Shown in pieces: positions 17,203 through 25,946 of a DNA stretch of 64,000 nt (the stretch's first letter is position 1; each line of letters opens with the position of its first letter). The notes beneath the pieces are model-generated. The model searched no databases and was not told where the DNA came from. It saw only the letters and a program-made list of their open reading frames with translations. The translations under genes were made by a program, and so were the position numbers. This stretch comes from Pseudofulvibacter geojedonensis (GTDB lineage Bacteria; Bacteroidota; Bacteroidia; Flavobacteriales; Flavobacteriaceae): assembly GCF_042675745.1 (NCBI RefSeq), contig NZ_JBHTJM010000002.1, positions 1 to 64,000 of the forward strand, read 5' to 3'.

Positions 17203-18021
17203 ATGTCAATAGCAAAAAAAGAATATAAAAGAGTTACCGTTAAATCTTTAATTGAGATGAAAGCTAATGGAGAAAAAATATCTATGCTTACATCTTATGA
17301 TTACACTATGGCAAAAATAGTAGATAGTGCAGGAACAGATGTAATACTAGTAGGAGATTCTGCCTCAAATGTTATGGCTGGTCATGAAACTACTTTACCA
17401 ATTACTCTTGATCAAATGATTTATCATGCTTCATCTGTAGTAAGAGCTGCAAAAAGGGCACTTGTTGTTGTTGACTTGCCTTTTGGTTCTTATCAATCAG
17501 ATCCAAAAGAAGCATTGCGTTCTTCTATTAAGATAATGAAACAATCTGGTGGTCATGCGGTAAAACTTGAAGGAGGTAAAGAAATTAAAGAATCTATAAA
17601 AAGAATTCTTAATGCTGGAATTCCTGTTATGGGGCATCTTGGTTTAACTCCTCAGTCTATATATAAATTTGGAACTTATTCCGTTAGAGCTAAAGAAGAA
17701 GAAGAAGCTAAAAAGCTTAAAGAAGACGCTTTGATGCTAGAAAAGTTAGGGTGTTTTGCTATAGTTTTAGAAAAAGTACCTGCAAAATTAGCTAAAGAAG
17801 TAGCTGATAGTGTAACAATTCCAGTAATAGGAATTGGTGCTGGTAATGGTGTAGATGGACAAGTGTTGGTACTACATGATATGCTTGGTATGACTCATGA
17901 ATTTAATCCACGATTCTTAAGACGATATATGAATTTATATGATGAAATGACTAAAGCTATTAGTCTGTATTGTGATGATGTCAAATCGGTTGATTTTCCA
18001 AACGAAAAAGAACAATATTAA
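17203..18021 (+). CDS. panB: 3-methyl-2-oxobutanoate hydroxymethyltransferase
   Basis: First committed step of pantothenate synthesis: transfers a hydroxymethyl group to alpha-ketoisovalerate. 272 residues, normal length. Signatures are MLTSYDYTMAKIVDSAGTDVILVGDSASNVMAGH (metal/substrate site), VKLEGGKE, GHLGLTPQS and VIGIGAGNGVDGQVLVLHDMLG. It is followed after 6 bases by a pseudouridine synthase gene. Confidence 0.96.
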   Translation: MSIAKKEYKRVTVKSLIEMKANGEKISMLTSYDYTMAKIVDSAGTDVILVGDSASNVMAGHETTLPITLDQMIYHASSVVRAAKRALVVVDLPFGSYQSDPKEALRSSIKIMKQSGGHAVKLEGGKEIKESIKRILNAGIPVMGHLGLTPQSIYKFGTYSVRAKEEEEAKKLKEDALMLEKLGCFAIVLEKVPAKLAKEVADSVTIPVIGIGAGNGVDGQVLVLHDMLGMTHEFNPRFLRRYMNLYDEMTKAISLYCDDVKSVDFPNEKEQY

Positions 18022-18027
18022 GTCATT

Positions 18028-18723
18028 TTGAATAAGATTACCTCTAATAAAAAAAACCTACAAGTTTTATTTGAAGACAATCATATTATTGTTATCAATA
18101 AAAGAGCTGGCGATATTGTTCAGGGGGACAAAACAGGTGATAAACCTTTAAGTGATATTGTAAAAGAATACATTAAGGATAAGTACAATAAACCTGGTAA
18201 CGTTTATTTAGGTGTTGTACATAGACTAGATAGGCCTACTACAGGTATCGTTTTATTTGCAAAAACCTCAAAGGCTTTACCAAGACTTAACAAACTATTT
18301 TCTGAAAAAAAAGCTCATAAAACCTATTGGGCTATTACTGAACAACCTAAAAAAGAAAATGACAGTTTAATTCATTGGTTAAAAAAGAACACAAAAACCA
18401 ATAAATCTACTGCACACAAGAAAGAAATTGAAGGATCTAAAAAAGCTATCTTACACTATAAACTCTTAAAAAAACTAAACAAATACTCTCTTTTAGAAAT
18501 TAACTTAGAAACTGGCAGACATCACCAAATTAGGTGTCAACTATCTACTATTGGTGCAATAATTAAAGGAGATTTAAAATACGGAGCTAAAAGAAGTAAT
18601 AAAGACGCTAGTATACATTTACATGCACGAAAACTAGAATTTATTCATCCAGTAAAAAAAATACCTATCGTTATTATTGCCCCACTGCCTCTTGACAATT
18701 TATGGCAAGCTTGTAAGAACTAG
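18028..18723 (+). CDS. RluA-family RNA pseudouridine synthase with a TTG start
   Basis: 231 residues with the RluA catalytic motif HRLDRPTTGIVLFAKT (Asp nucleophile in HRLD) and the C-terminal signature LETGRHHQIRCQLSTIGAIIKGDLKYG. It has no S4 domain, so it belongs with the short RluA/RluC-like enzymes. The target uridine is unknown. The start TTG at 18028 is the only initiator that keeps the N-terminal strand LQVLFEDNHIIVINKRAG, and it sits 6 bases after the panB stop. Confidence 0.9.
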   Translation: MNKITSNKKNLQVLFEDNHIIVINKRAGDIVQGDKTGDKPLSDIVKEYIKDKYNKPGNVYLGVVHRLDRPTTGIVLFAKTSKALPRLNKLFSEKKAHKTYWAITEQPKKENDSLIHWLKKNTKTNKSTAHKKEIEGSKKAILHYKLLKKLNKYSLLEINLETGRHHQIRCQLSTIGAIIKGDLKYGAKRSNKDASIHLHARKLEFIHPVKKIPIVIIAPLPLDNLWQACKN

Positions 18724-18735
18724 AATTAATTTAAC

Positions 18736-18767
18736 AAAAAACCGTTAGCACTGCCAACGGTTTTTTT
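18736..18767 (+). terminator. Terminator after the panB operon
   Basis: AAAAACCGTT pairs with AACGGTTTTT (18736-18765) and is followed by further T residues. It ends the panB-pseudouridine synthase unit. Confidence 0.85.
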
Positions 18768-19043
18768 ACCCCAAAAAAATTACTTTATAATAGCTTTATT
18801 TAAAAGCTTAAGCTAATATACATAAAAATATTCAATACATAAACATTTGTTTATTTTTTTAATAAATTGTTTTTTTTATTGTTAAAAAAATAAATAATCA
18901 CTATAGTTAATTGTAAATAAATTACAATAATACATTTTAAATATTTTCATCAGTGCCTAATTAGACTATTACAACAACTCCACTAACTTCTAAATAAAAA
19001 CTTGATCGATTTTTAGCTAACTATTAGAATATATATAATATTT
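18768..19043. other. Very AT-rich gap without a gene
   Basis: This is between the panB operon terminator and the comM remnant. It holds long A/T runs and no supported open frame, RNA or hairpin. Confidence 0.5.
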
Positions 19044-19739
19044 TTAGCCCAACCACCCTTCTCTATCTAGACTTCTGTATTGAATAGCTTCAGAGATATG
19101 ATTACTTAATATTTCTGTTTTACCATCTAAATCTGCTATTGTTCTAGCAACTTTTAAAATTCTATCATAAGCTCTTGCAGAAAGGTTTAATCTCCCCATA
19201 GCTTTCTTTAGCAATTCTAAAGATTCATTATTAATTTTACAGAACTCTCTAATTTGCTTTGTATTCATTTGAGCATTATAATGAACGTTATCTAAATTTA
19301 CAAACCTACTTGTTTGTATATTCCTTGCTTTTATTACCCTGTTTCTAATAACTCTTGAGGGCTCTCCATTGCGGTTATTTGATAATTTATCAAAAGGCAC
19401 TGGCGTTACTTCTATATGAATGTCTATCCTATCCAAAAGAGGTCCAGAAATCTTACTTAAATAGCGCTGGGTTTCGGCAGGAGAAGACATTTTTGGGCTA
19501 TCTACATCATTAAAATACCCACTTGGACTCGGATTCATACTCGCTACCAACATAAAGCTACTTGGATAAGTAACAGTAAAACGAGCTCTTGATATGGTAA
19601 CTTCTCTATCTTCTAGTGGTTGACGCATTACTTCTAAAACACTGCGTTTAAATTCTGGTAATTCATCTAAAAATAAAATCCCATTGTGTGATAACGAAAT
19701 TTCACCAGGTTGAGGGTAAGAACCTCCTGTAAAAAACAT
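19044..19739 (-). pseudogene. comM: comM/yifB, C-terminal fragment cut off by a Tn7-like element
   Basis: C-terminal half of the Mg-chelatase-like AAA+ protein ComM/YifB, in other bacteria a hexameric branch-migration helicase used in natural transformation. The homologous stretch starts at GGSYPQPGEISLSHNG and includes the Walker B region ILFLDELPEF, VASMNPSP (sensor), the arginine-finger region LLDRIDIHIEV and the C-terminal helical domain (LNLSARAYDRILKVARTIADL). Homology ends at 19727. The first four codons of the open frame (MFFT) come from the transposon end. The N-terminal half is at 32690-33327. The Walker A region is absent from both pieces, so no active ComM can be made here. Confidence 0.9.
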
Positions 19740-19800
19740 AACTAAATGATAAAAAACACAGGAAAAAAGCTCATCAGCTTACAAAAGAAAATGATAAATT
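19728..19800 (+). repeat. Transposon end next to tnsA, with TnsB-site-like repeats
   Basis: The end starts TGT. TAAATGATAA is at 19743-19752 and a second AAAATGATAAATT at 19788-19800, 45 bases apart. The same decamer occurs at the same distance from the opposite end. By analogy with Tn7 these are candidate TnsB binding sites. Both contain an in-frame ATG of tnsA, so the end and the gene start overlap. Confidence 0.75.
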
Positions 19801-20495
19801 CTTATCTTGATGATGAATTTTATTCATTTTTTAAAGAAGAGGTAATAATAAGTTTGAAAAAAGTTAGAGAAATAGGACTTAAAAATTATAGTTTATCAGG
19901 AAATATCACAAGTTTAAAAACTAATGATTTTGTTTCATTCGAGTCTTCTTTAGAGAGGGATTTCATTAATTGTTTAGAATTTGATAATTCAGTTTTAACT
20001 TATTGCGAACAACCAATAAAAATATTTTTCACGTCAAACTCAAAAGAAAAATATTATGTACCTGATTTCTATATTAAATATAATGATGAACGTATTGATG
20101 AATTAGTTGAAGTCAAATACAAAACAGATCTTTCACGAAATAAACAGAAGTATGAAGATAAATTTAAAGCAGCTAAAATATTTTGTGATAATAATAACAT
20201 GATTTTCAAAATTCTTGATGAAAATTATGTGAGAACACCTTTCATGGAGAATTGTAAATTTCTTCTACCCTTCAGGAGATTAAAGAATAACATTGATTTT
20301 ATTGATGTTGGTATAATTGAAGAGAGAATCAAAAATCATAAACACCCAACACCAAATAATATAATAATTCAATCAAATTTTCCTGAAGACAGAAAAGCAG
20401 AGTTATTACATACTTTATGGTTTATGATTGCAAACTATATAGTAAATATTGACCTAGAAAATAAAATAAATATGAACTCAAAAATTTGGATTTAG
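19746..20495 (+). CDS. tnsA: TnsA-like transposon endonuclease
   Basis: Endonuclease that in Tn7 cuts the 5' ends of the transposon, so that with TnsB the element moves by cut-and-paste. The 249 residues show the restriction-endonuclease fold of TnsA: REIGLKNYSLSGNITSLK leader, E66 in SFESSLERDF, D107 in YVPDF, and E122-x-K124 in VEVKYK. The C-terminal domain likely contacts TnsC. Two starts are possible, 19746 and 19791; both ATGs lie inside TnsB-site-like repeats. I keep the longer frame. No promoter is visible before it inside the element. tnsB follows after 4 bases. Confidence 0.85.
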   Translation: MIKNTGKKLISLQKKMINSYLDDEFYSFFKEEVIISLKKVREIGLKNYSLSGNITSLKTNDFVSFESSLERDFINCLEFDNSVLTYCEQPIKIFFTSNSKEKYYVPDFYIKYNDERIDELVEVKYKTDLSRNKQKYEDKFKAAKIFCDNNNMIFKILDENYVRTPFMENCKFLLPFRRLKNNIDFIDVGIIEERIKNHKHPTPNNIIIQSNFPEDRKAELLHTLWFMIANYIVNIDLENKINMNSKIWI

Positions 20496-20499
20496 TACT

Positions 20500-22332
20500 A
20501 TGTCTAATTTTTTTATTGCGCCAGGAGAAAAAGTTTTATACGATAATAAAGAATCAATTATTACTAAAATTATTGATTTAGATACAGTTACTATTGAAGA
20601 AGTTCACACTAATATAATTAGGACTGTTCGCATTTATGAGTTGAAATCCTATCACAATTCAATACCACAAACTTCTCAATATGAAATAAAGACATTATCA
20701 GAAGAAAAATGGGATCTAGCTCAACGTAGATATGAAATAATTAAGCCAATATTAAGTGCAGATAAAAAAAGAAAATTAATATTATCTGCTTCTCAAGAAA
20801 ATAATATCAGTGTTCCAACTCTTTATCGTTGGATAAAAACCTATAATGAAACAGGTTTGGTTTCATCATTAGCTGGAAAAGAACGTTCTGGTGGAAAAGG
20901 GAAAAGCCGTTTAAGCAATAAAGTAAATGATATTATAAATAAAACTATCAATGAAATATATTTAAACTCTTCGAAAAAATCAATATCAAAAACCATTAGA
21001 ATAGTTCATCAGAAATGCCATGATAATAATCTTAAAAGACCTCATGAAAATACTATCAGGCAACGAATAAATAACTTATCTGAAGAACTTAAATTACGTA
21101 AAAGATATGGGCAAAAAGAAGCTCAATATAAATTCGAACCACATAAAGGTCATTTCCCTGGTGCTGACTATCCTTTATCTGTAGTACAAATAGACCACAC
21201 TGTTGTGGATATTATTTTAGTAGATGAAGAATATCGTAGACCATATAAACGTCCTCATTTAACTGTAGCTATTGATGTCTTTAGCAGAATGGTCATAGGT
21301 TTTTACTTATCTTATAATACACCAGGAGCTTATGGAACTGGTATGTGTATATCTCATTCAATATTGCCAAAAGAATTATGGCTAAGGAAAATGGATATAG
21401 AAGAAGACTGGCCATGCTGGGGTATAATGAATACCATTCATGTTGATAATGCGAAGGAATTTAGAGGAGACATGTTAAAAAAAGCTTGTTTTAATTATGG
21501 GATAAATTTAGAATTTAGACCCCCTGGCACTCCTCATTGGGGAGGCCATGTTGAAAGATTACTTGGTACTTTTTCTAAAGAGATACATAATCTATCTGGA
21601 ACAACTTTTTCAGATTTAAAAAAGCGTAAAAATTATAACTCAAAAGAACATGCTTCATTAACACTAAAAGAGTTTGAAAAATGGCTAACGATTTACATTA
21701 CCAAAATTTATCACCACAAAGTCCATTCATCATTAAGCATGTCTCCCCTTCAAAAATTTAAAGAAGGAATTTTTGGAAATGAAAATCAAATTGGTCGTGG
21801 CCTTCCAAAAAAGATAAGTGATGAAAGAAGACTTAGATTAGATTTTATGCCATATTATGAAAGGAGTATACAAGAATATGGGGTGGTCATTGATCATATA
21901 CATTACTATGATGAAGTACTAAGAAAGTATGTTCATAGTTCTACTGGAAAAGTAAAAAACAAGTTTTTGTTTAGAAGGAATCCTCGAGATATTAGTGTTA
22001 TATATTTTTATGACCCACAGCTAAAAGATTATTTTGAAATTCCATATAGAAATACATCCTTACCTCCTATATCAATATGGGAATATAAAGATGTTTTAAG
22101 AGTTTTAAAGAAAAATAAAATTGAGCTTAATGAAGAAAAAATATTTGAATCATATCGAGAATTAGATAAGCTTGAGCTAAACTCAATAAAAAAAACTAGA
22201 GATTTAAAAAAGGATACGAAAAAAATAAATAAATCAGCTATTAATAATGAAATATACCAAAATAAAGCTATTCCTAAAATAGATGATGACGATATAATTC
22301 CTTTCGATGATTCTGATGATATCTTTAAATAA
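20500..22332 (+). CDS. tnsB: TnsB-like DDE transposase
   Basis: Catalyses 3'-end cleavage and strand transfer. The 610 residues contain an N-terminal helix-turn-helix region (NNISVPTLYRWIKTYNETG), a second DNA-binding domain, and an RNase H-like rve core with D232 (VVQIDHTVVD), D316 (TIHVDNAKEF) and E352 (GGHVERLLG), giving DD35E. A Mu-type beta-barrel domain follows. The C-terminus is a very acidic tail ending DDDDIIPFDDSDDIFK; in Tn7-like and CRISPR-associated transposons the TnsB tail contacts TnsC, and this tail may do the same. It lies between tnsA (4 bases) and tnsC (7 bases). Confidence 0.93.
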   Translation: MSNFFIAPGEKVLYDNKESIITKIIDLDTVTIEEVHTNIIRTVRIYELKSYHNSIPQTSQYEIKTLSEEKWDLAQRRYEIIKPILSADKKRKLILSASQENNISVPTLYRWIKTYNETGLVSSLAGKERSGGKGKSRLSNKVNDIINKTINEIYLNSSKKSISKTIRIVHQKCHDNNLKRPHENTIRQRINNLSEELKLRKRYGQKEAQYKFEPHKGHFPGADYPLSVVQIDHTVVDIILVDEEYRRPYKRPHLTVAIDVFSRMVIGFYLSYNTPGAYGTGMCISHSILPKELWLRKMDIEEDWPCWGIMNTIHVDNAKEFRGDMLKKACFNYGINLEFRPPGTPHWGGHVERLLGTFSKEIHNLSGTTFSDLKKRKNYNSKEHASLTLKEFEKWLTIYITKIYHHKVHSSLSMSPLQKFKEGIFGNENQIGRGLPKKISDERRLRLDFMPYYERSIQEYGVVIDHIHYYDEVLRKYVHSSTGKVKNKFLFRRNPRDISVIYFYDPQLKDYFEIPYRNTSLPPISIWEYKDVLRVLKKNKIELNEEKIFESYRELDKLELNSIKKTRDLKKDTKKINKSAINNEIYQNKAIPKIDDDDIIPFDDSDDIFK

Positions 22333-22339
22333 GTAGCCT

Positions 22340-23185
22340 ATGACTAAAAGAGAGAAAATAGAAAATATTAAATCCTCTAAATGGATTAATTATAGTGGAG
22401 CTGTTGATATTATTAAAGAGTTAAACGATCTAAAAACGTACCCTAAATCAACAAGAATGCCTAATATTTTATTAGTAGGAGATTCAAATAATGGCAAAAC
22501 TGCTTTAATAGAAAAATTCTTATCTATAAACCCTGCATCATTTGACAATACCCAAGAGGAAATTATTTGTCCTGTAGTAGCCGTTCAAGCCCCTCCTGAA
22601 CCTGATGAACGTCGTTTTTATAATTCTATACTGGAAAAATTATTAGCACCTTATAAAATTTCAGAAAAACTTGATGCTAGGCAAAACAGAGTAAAACATT
22701 TACTTGAAAAGCTTAGTGTTAAAATTCTTATTATTGATGAAATACATCATGTTTTAGCTGGTCCCCCAATAAAACAAAGAAAATTCTTAAATGTATTAAA
22801 GTTTTTATCTAATGAATTAAAAATTTCACTTGTTTGTGCCGGCACAAGAGATGCTTTCAATGCCATTCATACTGATCCACAATTATCAAATAGATTTACC
22901 CCTAGAGTATTGAAACGTTGGACATTTGACAAAGAATATAAACGTCTATTAATAAGTTTTGAATCTAAGCTTCCATTTAAAGAAAGCTCTCATTTAATAG
23001 AAACCGGTTTTGCTCAAAAAATTTTAGCAGTAAGTGAGGGGCTAATTGGAGAAATATCAACTGTTATTAAATTAATGGCAATTTTTGCAGTAGAAAACGA
23101 TTATAAAAAAATGACTCCAGATATGATTGAAAAAATAAAATATATTTCACCCTCAGATAGAAAAAAGATAATATACAAACTATAA
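22340..23185 (+). CDS. tnsC: TnsC/TniB-like AAA+ ATPase
   Basis: ATPase that links target selection (TniQ) with the transposase. The 281 residues have Walker A GDSNNGKT at about 47-54, Walker B ILIIDEIHHVL near 131-141, a sensor region LVCAGTRDAF and the R-finger-like NRFTPRVLKRW. The short length fits TniB/TnsC of Tn5053-like and CAST-like systems rather than the 555-residue Tn7 TnsC. It lies in one operon with tnsB (7 bases upstream) and tniQ (8 bases downstream). Confidence 0.9.
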   Translation: MTKREKIENIKSSKWINYSGAVDIIKELNDLKTYPKSTRMPNILLVGDSNNGKTALIEKFLSINPASFDNTQEEIICPVVAVQAPPEPDERRFYNSILEKLLAPYKISEKLDARQNRVKHLLEKLSVKILIIDEIHHVLAGPPIKQRKFLNVLKFLSNELKISLVCAGTRDAFNAIHTDPQLSNRFTPRVLKRWTFDKEYKRLLISFESKLPFKESSHLIETGFAQKILAVSEGLIGEISTVIKLMAIFAVENDYKKMTPDMIEKIKYISPSDRKKIIYKL

Positions 23186-23193
23186 TAATTAAA

Positions 23194-24175
23194 ATGGTTT
23201 TTATTCAAGCGATAAACAAGAATATTTGGCCTTTTTATTTAAAGCCTAAGCATGATGAATTATTCACAAGTTGGATATATAGAATGGCGATAAAAAGTAA
23301 TACAAAGCCTATTCCATTTGTAAAATCTTGCTTTGGAAAAGAGTCTTCGTTTTGGAATAGAGATATTGATTTAATTATTCCTTCAAAAATAATAGATAAA
23401 ACAATAAAACATACTCCTCTTAAAAAAGCTGACATTATTAAAATGTCATTAAAAACTTATGAGGGTTTCGCTTTTGAATCTATAAAATTAAATTCTAGGA
23501 ACTTAAACATAGGGTCTATTGGAATAAATCATCGTAAAAGACAAAAATATGGATTAGTTTATTGTCCTATATGTGTTAAACAAAATTATTATAGAACAAG
23601 TTGGCGCCTGCTAACTTCTTTAATATGTGTCAAGTGTAATCAATACTTGTTAGATCGATGTGGAAAATGTTATTCTCCTATTTCATTTCATAGAATCAAC
23701 ATTGGCAATAAAAATCAAAATAAAGGAAAAGTTGTTTTATTGCTCTAATTGTAAATATGACTTAAGAAAAGTAAGGGTGGAGAAAAAGCCCATAAAAGCT
23801 GAAATACTTTATCAAAACTTCATAGACAAAACTATTTCTAAAGGTTTTAACCATATTTCTAACTATTCTTTTTCTTATATATATGTCTTGATTCAATTAA
23901 GCAGTAAATTGAAAACTACTAGTGCTTTAAATCAATTTAAAATTAACTTTCAGAAATTCTATAACTTAAGCTTTAATGACGAACCTATCATCTTCGATTT
24001 TTTACCCATTAAAAAAAGGAGAGAAATAATCGTTAGTGTTAATAAAATGCTAATGGAATGGCCAAATACCTTTTTTAAAATTCACAATTTAAAAAAGTTT
24101 AATAATTCACATATAATAGATAATTTAGAAAAGATGCCATATTGGGCCTACTATTATTTAATGTTTAAAAGTTAA
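23194..24175 (+). pseudogene. tniQ: TniQ/TnsD-like target-selection protein, frameshifted
   Basis: TniQ proteins choose the attachment site. The first frame (23194-23748) gives the N-terminal TniQ domain (PFYLKPKHDELFTSWIYRMA) and zinc-binding pairs (YCPICV, CVKCNQYLLDRCGKC). The last zinc pair (YCSNCKYDLRK) and the C-terminal domain continue in the +1 frame to 24175. The switch falls in an A-rich stretch around 23705-23735, so one extra base breaks a protein of about 326 residues. It could be a real mutation, a sequencing error at an A-run, or less likely programmed frameshifting. With this break the site-specific pathway should be off. The gene is convergent with the next, overlapping by 4 bases. 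Confidence 0.8.
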
Positions 24176-25875
24176 AATTTTAACCTTTTCATTAACCTTT
24201 CTTTCAATTCATTTTCTCTGTGTTCTAATGGCTGATATACAATTATCCCTTCTGGCTTGAACTTTTGATTTTGATAAAGTTTAGACCACCTTAAATTTTC
24301 ATGATTAATGACACGTGCTAAAAAGGCATTTAATCTTGAAAACTTAATTTCATTAAAATATAAGTCAGAAAAAAAAGCTGAATGAGTCCCAACCCCTTTA
24401 TCAAAATAGTAATATGTCTTATTATTTGAAGATATTTTAAAAAGTAAAAACTTAAATGTTTTTTCAACATTAGAGGGAGTAAAAGAAAGAATATCAAAAT
24501 TATTATCAGAATTATACTCATTGTAAGCAATCTCTGTATAATGGCTTGAATGAAGCTTAAGAAAAACTCCTTCATAACCTTTATTTTTACATATTTCAAT
24601 CAAAGTGTTAATTATTAAGTGATTCCAATTTATTAAATCATATATCACTATTTCTACATTTGTTTTAGTTATTCCTTTTTCTTTAAAAATGCCATCTAAA
24701 TTAACCGTTCCACCTTTATATTCTTTTCCATAAACGATTTTACCAATGATATAATTAAATTTATTTGAATCCTTTGGTAAGACTTCATTTTCAGGTATAT
24801 CATTAAAAGAATAATCTGCTTTCTTTTTTTCTATTATTTCATAGGTTTCTCCACTTTGGTCCGAATAATTATATTCGTTATTGTTCTCTATACCTGTATA
24901 TTTATTTATTACTTTTGTAAATAACTTAGCTTCTTTATTTTGACTAGTTTTTACCGATCTAGTATCATTTAATACTGAAACAACTACTTTATCTATATCA
25001 AAAAAAGGGGTTTTATCTGGTGAATTTACACCAACTATTCTAAAAGCTAAATATGTTTTTTCATCTATATATTGACCAATAAGATCCAACTCTACATCAA
25101 ATGAAAACGGAATTTTAGAATTAAAATAAACTGATTTTTCTCCGCTCTTATAACGAATTAAATGATCTGTTCTCAGTTGATTAATTGCTTTTTTTCCTGC
25201 TTTATCACGTGTAAAAAAATATCTTCCGTAATAAAGTGCCTGTGATTTTGCTATCTCCATTCTATTTTGAGAAATCACTCCTACTCTCTTACCATCAACT
25301 ATCTCATCTTTCAAACACTTAACACTTTCTGATATTGTATTATTTATAATACATCTATTCAGTTTTGTAGAATGAGAAAAAAAGAAGAAGTCATTTATTA
25401 GTTGTAATGGAATTATAATATCAATTGGTTTATCGTCTATTAGCTGCTTTTTTCTATAGTAATATGCATTCTTTAAAACACCATAAATAGACGGCTTTGG
25501 GTACATACAACTATCATAAATATTATACAGTCCTTTGTCTTTAAAATATCTATTATTTAAAATAGTATTAATATTAATTAGCCCCCCAGAATTAATTTTA
25601 GGCTCATTTACTAATTTACCTTTATAATCATAAATACTTCCTAAAATAAATTTACTTGATGATATAGAGAGAATTTCTACTTTTATTTTAGTTTTAAAAA
25701 ATATTCTTACTGGATATTCTTTACTTGAAACATTAATTAACCATAACTCTGTAAACCAAGTATCACCTACAAGAAAGTTTTTTCCTTTACAAAACAAATA
25801 CCACAGAGTAGATTTAAATTGCTTTTTAAAAGACTTAGTCGAATTTTCAAATGCTTTTTTAGGAAGGTTTGACAT
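24172..25875 (-). CDS. Large transposon protein, candidate TnsE-like
   Basis: 567 residues, no transmembrane segment, rich in Lys, Asn and aromatic residues. I do not recognise it with certainty. From memory of Tn7 TnsE (538 residues), similar stretches occur in the same order: a Trp-rich N-terminus (TWFTELWLINVSS), PLQLINDFFFFSHSTKLNRCI, FSFDVELDLIGQY...YLAFRIVGV, and a C-terminal domain with FKFLLFKISSNNKTYYYFDKG followed by NLRWSKLY. TnsE directs Tn7 into replicating DNA such as conjugative plasmids. Unlike Tn7, the gene here is convergent with tniQ. It could instead be an unrelated cargo protein. It starts 71 bases after the methyltransferase stop, so it may be read from the cargo operon. 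Confidence 0.45.
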   Translation of the reverse strand: MSNLPKKAFENSTKSFKKQFKSTLWYLFCKGKNFLVGDTWFTELWLINVSSKEYPVRIFFKTKIKVEILSISSSKFILGSIYDYKGKLVNEPKINSGGLININTILNNRYFKDKGLYNIYDSCMYPKPSIYGVLKNAYYYRKKQLIDDKPIDIIIPLQLINDFFFFSHSTKLNRCIINNTISESVKCLKDEIVDGKRVGVISQNRMEIAKSQALYYGRYFFTRDKAGKKAINQLRTDHLIRYKSGEKSVYFNSKIPFSFDVELDLIGQYIDEKTYLAFRIVGVNSPDKTPFFDIDKVVVSVLNDTRSVKTSQNKEAKLFTKVINKYTGIENNNEYNYSDQSGETYEIIEKKKADYSFNDIPENEVLPKDSNKFNYIIGKIVYGKEYKGGTVNLDGIFKEKGITKTNVEIVIYDLINWNHLIINTLIEICKNKGYEGVFLKLHSSHYTEIAYNEYNSDNNFDILSFTPSNVEKTFKFLLFKISSNNKTYYYFDKGVGTHSAFFSDLYFNEIKFSRLNAFLARVINHENLRWSKLYQNQKFKPEGIIVYQPLEHRENELKERLMKRLKF

Positions 25876-25946
25876 AGTTAATTAAAATCTTTAGAGTCAA
25901 TTAAAACTTTTAACAAATTCCTTAGTACCACAAAACATGGTAAGAC

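Noticed and set aside
23660..24175. Separate 171-residue gene after tniQ
   Set aside because: Its zinc pair and C-terminus complete the TniQ fold, so it is the second half of a frameshifted gene.
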